DNA of 5,724 nucleotides from Actinomycetota bacterium. Its GTDB lineage: Bacteria > Actinomycetota > UBA4738 > HRBIN12. A program made the translations under genes and the position numbers. The stretch spans positions 1 to 5,724 of the forward strand of contig SIRV01000087.1 in the NCBI GenBank assembly GCA_004366195.1. The letters run 5' to 3'. Within the stretch, counting starts at the first letter, position 1; every line of letters begins with the position of its first letter. The notes beneath the pieces are model-generated. The model had not been told where the DNA came from, made no database searches, and was given only the letters and a program-made list of their open reading frames with translations. Shown piece after piece: positions 1-4,214 of this stretch.

Positions 1-5
1 CCGGG

Positions 6-27
6 CCCCGTCATGCTCGGACCGGGG
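6..27 (-). terminator. Hairpin directly after the stop of the secreted-protein gene, possible terminator
   Basis: Bases 6-10 (CCCCG) pair with 23-27 (CGGGG). The stem continues with T11-A21 and C12-G20 after a bulged C22, leaving a 7-base loop. On the minus strand it starts immediately after the TGA at 30-28. There is no T tract before the window edge, so it would be a U-less hairpin terminator, which is common in high-GC bacteria but hard to prove from sequence. Confidence 0.3.
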
Positions 28-414
28 TCAGATCGTCGCGACGCCCCGGCAGACCTCGTCGGTCGAGAGGTTCCGCGCCCTCCCGACGAACCGATCGGTG
101 CCGCCGTGATCGGGCTCGACGATCCGCACCTCGAAGGACCCGCTGGGGGCCTTCGTCGTCCGCCTGCCCGCGAACACGAGCTCGCCGTCGTGGATGATCC
201 GCACCCGCCAGGTGTCCCCGACCACGTTCTGATCCACCTCGAACTCGACCTCGATCCTGCCGTCCTCCGGCGAGAGCTTCAGCTTCCAGTCGCTCGCGCC
301 CGAGCAGGACCCCCGCTCGATCACGTCTCCGGCCTTCGCCTGCGCCGCGGGCGCGGCGGCGAGCGTCGCGAGCACGAGCGCCGCGAGCACCGCCATCACC
401 ATCCGTGACCTCAT
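28..414 (-). CDS. Small secreted protein of unknown function
   Basis: The product is 128 residues. Residues 1-26 form a typical signal peptide: Arg at 2 and 4, a hydrophobic stretch at about 6-22, and an AQA site after residue 26. The mature part of about 100 residues alternates charged and hydrophobic residues in a beta-rich pattern. It has only two cysteines, C37 (GSCSG) and C122 (EVCRG), near its two ends, which could form a disulfide outside the cell. The motifs DWKLKLSPEDGRIEVEFEVD and SGSFEVR resemble a family of hypothetical secreted proteins I associate with actinobacteria; no function is known to me. The start at 414 has a purine-rich AAGGGGGAG upstream. A second ATG at 402 (residue 5) is preceded by GAGGT at good spacing and is a credible alternative start that keeps the signal peptide. 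The gene is transcribed divergently from the radical SAM gene. Confidence 0.8.
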   Translation of the reverse strand: MRSRMVMAVLAALVLATLAAAPAAQAKAGDVIERGSCSGASDWKLKLSPEDGRIEVEFEVDQNVVGDTWRVRIIHDGELVFAGRRTTKAPSGSFEVRIVEPDHGGTDRFVGRARNLSTDEVCRGVATI

Positions 415-459
415 GTGCTCCCCCTTTCCGCCAGCCCCTCCCGGGCTTCCGTCGGGACG

Positions 460-465
460 ACCCTA
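460..465 (-). promoter_or_regulatory. Candidate -10 box for the secreted-protein gene
   Basis: On the minus strand the sequence reads TAGGGT, matching TAnnnT, about 46 bases before the start at 414. No convincing -35 box is seen. The region between the two divergent genes (415-545) holds nothing else that I recognise. Confidence 0.22.
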
Positions 466-511
466 GGTGTCGCCCGGCTAACGGACGGTGAAGGTACGGG
501 CGGGACGGGGC

Positions 512-517
512 TAAGGT
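512..517 (+). promoter_or_regulatory. Candidate -10 box for the radical SAM gene
   Basis: TAAGGT matches TAnnnT and would start transcription near 524, giving a leader of about 20 bases. A weak -35 (GTGAAG, three of six matches) lies at about 488-493. AGAGG at 535-539, six bases before the ATG at 546, is the likely ribosome binding site. Confidence 0.3.
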
Positions 518-545
518 TCAGGATGCGGTACCTGAGAGGTCGGCC

Positions 546-1526
546 ATGCGCGCTCGCGATCGACGGACGGCGCACCGGGCGCCGGAGCCCTCGTACGTGG
601 CGCTCGCACGGACGGGCGAGCTCGCGCGCCGGGCCGAGCGGGCCCTGGAGCTCCTCGGGCCGGTCTGTCGGGTCTGTCCCCGCCGCTGCCGGGTGGACCG
701 TCGCCGCGACGAGCGCTCGATCTGCCACGTGGGGCGCCGCGCCATCGTGGCCTCGGCCTTCCCGCACCACGGCGAGGAGGACCCGCTCCGCGGGTGGGCG
801 GGCAGCGGCACGATCTTCCTCGCGGGGTGCAACCTGCGCTGCGTCTTCTGCCAGAACTTCGAGATCTCGTGGCAGGTGCAGGGAGCTGAGGTACCCGCCG
901 AGGGGCTCGCCGAGCTCATGCTCGAGCTGCAGGCCCGCGGCTGCCACAACATCAACTGGGTGACGCCCGAGCACGTCGTGCCCCAGCTCCTCGAGGCGCT
1001 CGCCATCGCCGCCGAGCGCGGCCTGCGCCTGCCCATCGTCTACAACACCAGCTCGTACGATTCGGAGGAGTCCCTCGCGCTGCTCGACGGGGTCGTGGAC
1101 ATCTACATGCCCGACCTCAAGCTCTGGAGCGTCGAGCGGGCGAGGCGCTACCTGCGCCGGCCCGACTACCCCCAGGTGGCGCGCCGGTCGATCCTCGAGA
1201 TGCACCGGCAGGTGGGGCCGCTCCGGCTCGACGAGCGAGGGCTCGCCGTGCGGGGCGTGCTGCTGCGGCACCTCGTCATGCCGGGGCTGCTCGATGAGAC
1301 CGAGGCGATCCTGCGCTGGGTGGCGGCCGAGCTCGGCCCCGAGACGTACCTGAACCTCATGGGGCAGTACCGACCGGAGGGGCTCGTGCTGGGTGGCGAC
1401 TACCCGGAGATCGCCCGCCGCCCCTCGCGGGACGAGCTCGTCCGGGCCGTGGAGCTCGCGCTCTCGCTCGGCCTTCGCCGGCTGGACCCCGGGAGCCTCG
1501 CGATGCTCGCGTGGGCCCACCGCTGA
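546..1526 (+). CDS. Radical SAM protein, PflX / COG1313 type (pyruvate formate-lyase activating enzyme homologue)
   Basis: The product is 326 residues, normal for this family. The radical SAM signature CxxxCxxC is seen as GCNLRCVFCQN, with C95, C99 and C102 placed to bind the 4Fe-4S cluster that cleaves S-adenosylmethionine. Upstream lies a second cysteine group, C41-x2-C44-x3-C48 with C60, a possible extra metal or Fe-S site. The family resembles glycyl-radical-enzyme activases, but its substrate is unknown and no glycyl radical enzyme is in the window, so activase function should not be assumed. Other landmarks include NINWVTPEHV at about 135-144, DIYMPDLKLW at 185-194 and LNLMGQYRPEG at 269-279. 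It should act in the cytoplasm under reducing conditions. The ATG at 546 is the first in-frame start and follows AGAGG at six bases. The selenocysteine tRNA follows 25 bases after the stop; whether this link is functional is unknown. Confidence 0.9.
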   Translation: MRARDRRTAHRAPEPSYVALARTGELARRAERALELLGPVCRVCPRRCRVDRRRDERSICHVGRRAIVASAFPHHGEEDPLRGWAGSGTIFLAGCNLRCVFCQNFEISWQVQGAEVPAEGLAELMLELQARGCHNINWVTPEHVVPQLLEALAIAAERGLRLPIVYNTSSYDSEESLALLDGVVDIYMPDLKLWSVERARRYLRRPDYPQVARRSILEMHRQVGPLRLDERGLAVRGVLLRHLVMPGLLDETEAILRWVAAELGPETYLNLMGQYRPEGLVLGGDYPEIARRPSRDELVRAVELALSLGLRRLDPGSLAMLAWAHR

Positions 1527-1539
1527 GGGGCGGCGACGG

Positions 1540-1545
1540 TACCCT
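1540..1545 (+). promoter_or_regulatory. Candidate -10 box of the selenocysteine tRNA gene
   Basis: TACCCT (TAnnnT) ends six bases before G1552, the first base of the mature tRNA, so transcription could start at or next to base 1. No -35 match is visible. The tRNA could instead be co-transcribed with the radical SAM gene, whose stop is at 1524-1526. Confidence 0.3.
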
Positions 1546-1551
1546 GAGCGC

Positions 1552-1643
1552 GGAGGCGTCCGGGCACCTGGTGGGCCCCCCGGTCTTCAAAACCGGTGTG
1601 GGGGCGGAAGCTCCCAGGCGGGTTCGATTCCCGTCCGCCTCCG
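1552..1643 (+). tRNA. selC: Selenocysteine tRNA, tRNA-Sec (anticodon UCA)
   Basis: This tRNA reads UGA as selenocysteine together with SelB and a SECIS hairpin in the mRNA. It is charged with serine and then converted by SelA using selenophosphate. The anticodon stem is 1580-1584 with 1592-1596, and the loop CTTCAAA places TCA at 1587-1589. The T loop TTCGATT is at 1623-1629. It is followed by 13 bases up to discriminator G1643, the 5+8 layout of bacterial tRNA-Sec rather than 5+7. The acceptor stem pairs 1552-1558 with 1636-1642; the eighth position T1559/C1635 is not a Watson-Crick pair. The long variable arm pairs 1600-1605 with 1610-1615 and is closed by a GGAA loop (GNRA type). The D stem can form six positions (1562-1567 with 1573-1578) with one A/G mismatch and the loop CTGGT. 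CCA is not encoded (CGC follows). A tRNA-Ser would carry TGA instead of TCA in the anticodon. Confidence 0.94.
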
Positions 1644-1660
1644 CGCGACCCGATGCCCCT

Positions 1661-2146
1661 TCAGCGGGCGGCGCGGCGGACGAGGGCGGCGAGCTTGCGC
1701 TCCTCGGCGGGGCCGAGCCGTGCGAGCGCGAAGGAGACCGGCCACATCGCGCCGTCGTCGAGGCTCGCCCGGTCGGTGAAGCCGAACGTCGAGTACCTCG
1801 TCCCGAACTTCGACGCCGGCTGGAAGAAGCAGAGGACCTTGCCGTCCTTGGCGTACGCCGGCATCCCGTACCAGAGCCTCGGGACGAGGTCGGGGGCGGC
1901 ATCCCGCACGAGCCGGTGGAGCCGCTCGCCCATCGCGCGATCCGGCTCCGGCATCTCGCCGATCTTCGCGAGTACCTCGCGCTCGGCCTCCTCGGCCGAG
2001 CGAGGACGTCGCGCCGCCTTCAGCTCGCGGGCGCGCTCACGCATCGCCGCCCGCTCCTGCGGCGTGAACGCGTCCTCGGTGTCACCCCGCACCGCGCTGC
2101 GCTTCCGTGCCGCGCCCCGGGGGCTCTTCTCCTCCTTCTCCGTCAT
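1661..2146 (-). CDS. DUF1801 / YdhG-like small protein
   Basis: The product is 161 residues. The core at about 62-160 has the hallmarks of the DUF1801 (YdhG/YjbR-like, COG5646) fold: LWYGMPAYAKDGKVLCFF at 91-108, then FGTRYSTFGF at 114-123, and a hydrophobic, Leu/Ala-rich C-terminal helix. Some relatives are described as iron chaperones, but for this protein no biochemical role can be read from the sequence. The first 60 residues are rich in Lys, Arg and Glu and probably form a flexible or helical extension. It is cytoplasmic, with no signal peptide or membrane segment. The start at 2146 is set by GGAGGT at 2158-2153, six bases upstream; the frame stays open further upstream but only as antisense to the next gene. 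It is divergent from the thioredoxin-fold gene and convergent with the tRNA, ending 17 bases from it. Confidence 0.85.
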   Translation of the reverse strand: MTEKEEKSPRGAARKRSAVRGDTEDAFTPQERAAMRERARELKAARRPRSAEEAEREVLAKIGEMPEPDRAMGERLHRLVRDAAPDLVPRLWYGMPAYAKDGKVLCFFQPASKFGTRYSTFGFTDRASLDDGAMWPVSFALARLGPAEERKLAALVRRAAR

Positions 2147-2152
2147 CCCGCC

Positions 2153-2158
2153 ACCTCC
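2153..2158 (-). promoter_or_regulatory. Ribosome binding site deciding the DUF1801-like start
   Basis: The minus strand reads GGAGGT six bases before the ATG at 2146. The reading frame continues upstream to 2887, so this site is what fixes the start. Confidence 0.75.
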
Positions 2159-2168
2159 CGCTCGGTCC

Positions 2169-2174
2169 AGGCTA
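2169..2174 (-). promoter_or_regulatory. Candidate -10 box for the DUF1801-like gene
   Basis: The minus strand reads TAGCCT (TAnnnT), giving a predicted start near 2162 and a leader of about 16 bases. It overlaps the left arm of the palindrome at 2171-2187. No clear -35 box is present. Confidence 0.3.
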
Positions 2175-2187
2175 CCGGGTCGGTAGC
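2171..2187. promoter_or_regulatory. 17-bp palindrome in the divergent promoter region, candidate operator
   Basis: GCTACCGGGTCGGTAGC has two perfect 7-base arms (2171-2177 and 2181-2187) around three bases. It overlaps both candidate -10 boxes of the divergent genes, so a dimeric repressor bound here could control both. The size and symmetry suit a dimeric helix-turn-helix repressor such as a TetR-type protein, but no regulator gene is in the window. Confidence 0.45.
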
Positions 2188-2189
2188 AT
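2184..2189 (+). promoter_or_regulatory. Candidate -10 box for the thioredoxin-fold gene
   Basis: TAGCAT (TAnnnT) overlaps the right arm of the palindrome. The predicted transcription start is near 2196, just before the ribosome binding site at 2206-2213. No clear -35 box is present. Confidence 0.35.
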
Positions 2190-2205
2190 CGAGGCGACCG
2201 TGCCG

Positions 2206-2213
2206 AAGGAGGT
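2206..2213 (+). promoter_or_regulatory. Strong ribosome binding site deciding the thioredoxin-fold start
   Basis: AAGGAGGT is a near-perfect anti-16S match five bases before the ATG at 2219. The same frame is open back to 1511 across the tRNA and antisense to the DUF1801-like gene, so this site excludes the longer reading. Confidence 0.88.
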
Positions 2214-2218
2214 GTCGG

Positions 2219-2803
2219 ATGGCGACCGGTTCGCTGCTCGCGCTCGGGACGGAGGCGCCGGACTTCGCGCTCCCCGACGTCCGCACCGGCGAGATCGTCC
2301 GCCGCTCGGACTTCGACGGGAAGAGGGGGCTCCTCGTCCTGTTCATCTGCCGCCACTGCCCGTACGTGCAGCACGTCGAGGGGGGCATCGCCCAGCTCGC
2401 CCGCGACTACGCGGATGCCGATCTCGGGATCGTCGCGATCAGCGCGAACGACCCTGACGCGTACCCCGAGGACGCGCCGGAGAGCCTGGCCGAGCAGGCT
2501 CGCCTCGCCGGGTTCACCTTCCCCTACCTCTTCGACGAGACCCAGGAGGTGGCCAAGGCGTACACGGCGGCCTGCACCCCGGATCCCTTCCTGTTCGACG
2601 AGCGGCGGCGGCTGGTGTACCGGGGCCAGCTGGACGGGAGCCGCCCGGGGAACGACGTGCCGGTGACCTGCGAGGACATCCGACGCGCCATCGACGCCGT
2701 GCTCGCGGGCGAGCCGGTCCCCGGCGAGCAGCGACCGGCGGTCGGCTGCAGCATCAAGTGGCGCCCCGGCAACGAGCCCGACTACCTGCGCGCAGCGGGG
2801 TGA
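2219..2803 (+). CDS. Thioredoxin-fold / peroxiredoxin-like protein (PRX_like1 type)
   Basis: The product is 194 residues, cytoplasmic, without a signal peptide. The N-terminal TEAPDFALPDV (11-21) is the usual opening of AhpC/TSA-Redoxin domains. The redox site is C44-R-H-C47 in FICRHCPYVQHVE, in the position of the thioredoxin CxxC; the CPYVQHVE context is typical of the PRX_like1 group. Further landmarks are VAISANDPDAYPED (72-85), LFDETQEVAKAYTAACTPD with C119 (104-122), YRGQLDGSRPGNDVP (134-148) and the C-terminal GCSIKW with C177 (176-181), which marks a complete protein. It is expected to be a thiol oxidoreductase or peroxidase-like enzyme; the true substrate of the group is not established to my knowledge. 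Both active-site codons are TGC, so this is a cysteine form even though the genome carries tRNA-Sec. It is divergent from the DUF1801-like gene and may share an operator with it. Confidence 0.9.
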   Translation: MATGSLLALGTEAPDFALPDVRTGEIVRRSDFDGKRGLLVLFICRHCPYVQHVEGGIAQLARDYADADLGIVAISANDPDAYPEDAPESLAEQARLAGFTFPYLFDETQEVAKAYTAACTPDPFLFDERRRLVYRGQLDGSRPGNDVPVTCEDIRRAIDAVLAGEPVPGEQRPAVGCSIKWRPGNEPDYLRAAG

Positions 2804-2874
2804 CACCGGTCCGAAACCTCTGCGAGACCTCGTCCAAGCGCGCTCGGAGGGGGCCGATGCACACGTTCGCCCGC

Positions 2875-2885
2875 GCCCGACGGGC
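2875..2885. promoter_or_regulatory. Short palindrome upstream of the membrane-protein promoter
   Basis: GCCCGACGGGC is a perfect 5-base inverted repeat around one base, centred 16 bases before the TATCCT box. GCCCG also occurs at 2869-2873, so a hairpin with the right arm is an alternative. In such GC-rich DNA this may be chance. The rest of the 105-base gap 2804-2908 shows no recognisable feature. Confidence 0.15.
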
Positions 2886-2895
2886 ACGGTTCACC

Positions 2896-2901
2896 TATCC
2901 T
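2896..2901 (+). promoter_or_regulatory. -10 box of a probable leaderless transcript
   Basis: TATCCT (TAnnnT) ends seven bases before the GTG at 2909, so transcription would begin at or next to the start codon. No purine-rich ribosome binding site precedes the GTG, which fits leaderless translation. The -35 region is not recognisable. Confidence 0.45.
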
Positions 2902-2908
2902 CGTTCAC

Positions 2909-3289
2909 GTGGGAAACGATCCCGCCTACGTCCCCGGCGTCTGCAACATCGGGCCGGCCGAGCGCGCCCGCCGGCGTCTGGTGGGTCACGTCGGCGCGGC
3001 CGGAACGCTCCTGCTCCTACTCGGGCTGCTCCTGGCCGGAGCCGACCGCGCCTGGCGGCTGACCCTCGTCGCGCCCGCCACAGCCTCCGCGGCCGGCTAC
3101 ATCCAGGCCCGCCTGCGGTTCTGCGCCTACTACGGCCTCCGGGGGATGTTCAACCTCGGACCGCCGGGATCTGCGCGCCGCGTCGAGCTCGCGGCGGCGA
3201 TCGCGCGCGACCGTCGTCGCGCCCTCGGGATCGGCCTGGCCTCCATCGGCGCAGGGGCGGGGATCGCCCTCCTCAGCCTCCTCGTGTAG
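2909..3289 (+). CDS. Small membrane protein with a CNIGPAE motif, function unknown
   Basis: The product is 126 residues, starting at GTG. The N-terminal segment YVPGVCNIGPAERARRR (7-23) carries C12 and looks like a conserved soluble motif; I have an impression of similar openings in other small bacterial membrane proteins but cannot name the family. Predicted membrane segments lie at about 28-44 (GHVGAAGTLLLLLGLLLAG region), 50-66 and 105-126. Between the last two is a loop with FCAYYGLRGMFNLG (71-84, second cysteine C72) and a charged stretch RDRRRA. The conserved pieces flanking the membrane segments suggest one functional unit, perhaps with C12 and C72 close to each other, but this is inference. 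It has its own candidate promoter and probably a leaderless mRNA. It lies in frame with the preceding gene, separated from it by a single TGA and 35 sense codons. It ends in TAG, unlike the other complete genes here. Confidence 0.72.
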   Translation: MGNDPAYVPGVCNIGPAERARRRLVGHVGAAGTLLLLLGLLLAGADRAWRLTLVAPATASAAGYIQARLRFCAYYGLRGMFNLGPPGSARRVELAAAIARDRRRALGIGLASIGAGAGIALLSLLV

Positions 3290-3295
3290 GACCCG

Positions 3296-3316
3296 GTCCG
3301 GCGGCACCTCCCGGAC
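3296..3316 (+). terminator. Hairpin between the small membrane protein and the protease gene
   Basis: GTCCGG (3296-3301) pairs perfectly with CCGGAC (3311-3316) around a 9-base loop, starting six bases after the TAG stop. There is no T tract. It could end transcription of the membrane-protein gene or act as a regulatory site just upstream of the next -10 box at 3321. Confidence 0.28.
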
Positions 3317-3320
3317 GGGA

Positions 3321-3326
3321 TAGGCT
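3321..3326 (+). promoter_or_regulatory. Candidate -10 box for the protease operon
   Basis: TAGGCT (TAnnnT) gives a predicted start near 3333, 24 bases before the ATG at 3357. This leaves room for the ribosome binding site AGGAGG at 3346-3351. No -35 box is evident. Confidence 0.38.
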
Positions 3327-3345
3327 CCCCGTCGTGCCGATGGAG

Positions 3346-3351
3346 AGGAGG
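3346..3351 (+). promoter_or_regulatory. Ribosome binding site of the protease gene
   Basis: AGGAGG lies five bases before the ATG at 3357. It favours this start over the out-of-frame ATG codons at 3340 and 3351 and the GTG at 3334. Confidence 0.8.
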
Positions 3352-3356
3352 ATGCG

Positions 3357-4214
3357 ATGGACCTGTTGGGGCTCGTCTGGCTGATCATCCTGCTCTCGAG
3401 CTTCCAGCCGCTCCTGCAGCAGCGGATCCTGCTCGCGCGGCGGGTCGCGGCCATCAACCGACTCGAGCGACGGCGCGGCACCCGCGTCATCACCCTCATC
3501 CACCGCCAGGAGGGGTTCAGCTTCTTCGGACTGCCCTTCGGCCGCTACATCGACGTCGACGACTCCGAGGCGGTCCTGCGCGCGATCGAGCTCACCGACC
3601 CCACCGTGCCGATCGACCTCATCATCCATACGCCCGGCGGGCTCGTGCTCGCCTCCGAGCAGATCGCCCGGGCGCTCTCGCGCCATCCGGCCGAGGTGAC
3701 GGTGATGGTGCCGCACTACGCGATGAGCGGCGGCACGCTCATCGCCCTCGCGGCGGACCGGATCCTCATGGCGCCCTCGGCGGTCCTCGGACCGGTCGAC
3801 CCGCAGGTCGGCCAGTTCCCGGCGGCCTCGATCCTCGCCGCCGTCGAGCAGAAGGATCCGAACGAGCTCGACGACCAGACGTTGATCCTCGCCGATCTCG
3901 CACGCAAGGCGCGCAAGCAGGTGCACGACCTCGTGTACGAGCTGCTCACGGGGAACAACGTTCCGGCCGAGCGGGCCGAGGAGCTCGCGACGATCCTCTC
4001 GGAGGGACGGTGGACCCACGACTTCCCGATCACCGCGGAGCTCGCCGCCGAGCTCGGCCTGAACGTCTCCACCGACCTGCCCGCCGAGGTCCGCGAGATG
4101 CTGGCGCTGTACCCGCAGCCGCGCGGCCGACGGCCCTCCGTCGAGTTCATCCCGACCCCCTACGGGCCGCGTCCGGAGCCGGGCGGTCGACCCCTCGGCC
4201 GCGACGGATCGTGA
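3357..4214 (+). CDS. Membrane-anchored Clp-fold serine protease, SDH / SppA-like family
   Basis: The product is 285 residues. A single N-terminal hydrophobic segment (about 2-19) anchors it, followed by a basic stretch (RRVAAINRLERRR) that suggests the helix starts outside and the domain lies in the cytoplasm. The rest matches the SDH (serine dehydrogenase proteinase) group of the ClpP/crotonase superfamily. HTPGGLVLASEQIARAL (91-107) has the GG of the oxyanion site. VPHYAMSGGTLIALAADRI (118-136) places S124 as the expected nucleophile. VLGPVDPQ (143-150) follows as in SppA-like enzymes, and GRWTHDFPI (217-225) is a late family motif. I cannot assign the general base with certainty. The C-terminal 35 residues are Pro/Gly/Arg-rich and probably disordered. 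Members are thought to cleave membrane or peptide substrates, but the natural target is unknown. Its TGA overlaps the ATG of the next gene by one base, pointing to translational coupling. Confidence 0.9.
   Translation: MDLLGLVWLIILLSSFQPLLQQRILLARRVAAINRLERRRGTRVITLIHRQEGFSFFGLPFGRYIDVDDSEAVLRAIELTDPTVPIDLIIHTPGGLVLASEQIARALSRHPAEVTVMVPHYAMSGGTLIALAADRILMAPSAVLGPVDPQVGQFPAASILAAVEQKDPNELDDQTLILADLARKARKQVHDLVYELLTGNNVPAERAEELATILSEGRWTHDFPITAELAAELGLNVSTDLPAEVREMLALYPQPRGRRPSVEFIPTPYGPRPEPGGRPLGRDGS

Noticed and set aside
1..30. Selenocysteine read-through at the TGA (30-28) of the secreted protein, with the hairpin at 6-27 as a SECIS
   Set aside because: A SECIS does sit just after its UGA, but the extension (PRSEHDGAR) is short and cut by the window edge. 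The protein looks complete at its second cysteine and the hairpin is more simply a terminator. Sequence left of the window would settle it.
415..963. Plus-strand frame with an ATG at 523, five bases after the TAAGGT box
   Set aside because: It overlaps the radical SAM gene in another frame and its translation is Arg/Ser/Ala-rich shadow sequence.
411..1520. Long minus-strand open frame of 369 codons antisense to the radical SAM gene
   Set aside because: It is a shadow of high-GC coding sequence: the product is low-complexity, rich in Arg, Pro, Glu and His, and the opposite strand encodes an unmistakable radical SAM protein.
1552..1643. tRNA-Ser with a long variable arm instead of tRNA-Sec, or a tRNA on the minus strand with anticodon TGA
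   Set aside because: The T loop TTCGATT reads correctly only on the plus strand. There the anticodon is TCA and the T-plus-acceptor strand has 13 bases, which fits tRNA-Sec and not tRNA-Ser.
1511..2218. Upstream extension of the thioredoxin-fold frame to 1511
   Set aside because: It would run through tRNA-Sec and antisense to the DUF1801-like gene. AAGGAGGT five bases before the ATG at 2219 and the usual N terminus of the family fix the start there.
3334..3384. A 16-codon frame from GTG 3334, seven bases after the TAGGCT box, as a leaderless leader peptide
   Set aside because: It overlaps the protease start out of frame. The AGGAGG site at 3346-3351 serves the protease ATG, and nothing in the peptide suggests attenuation.
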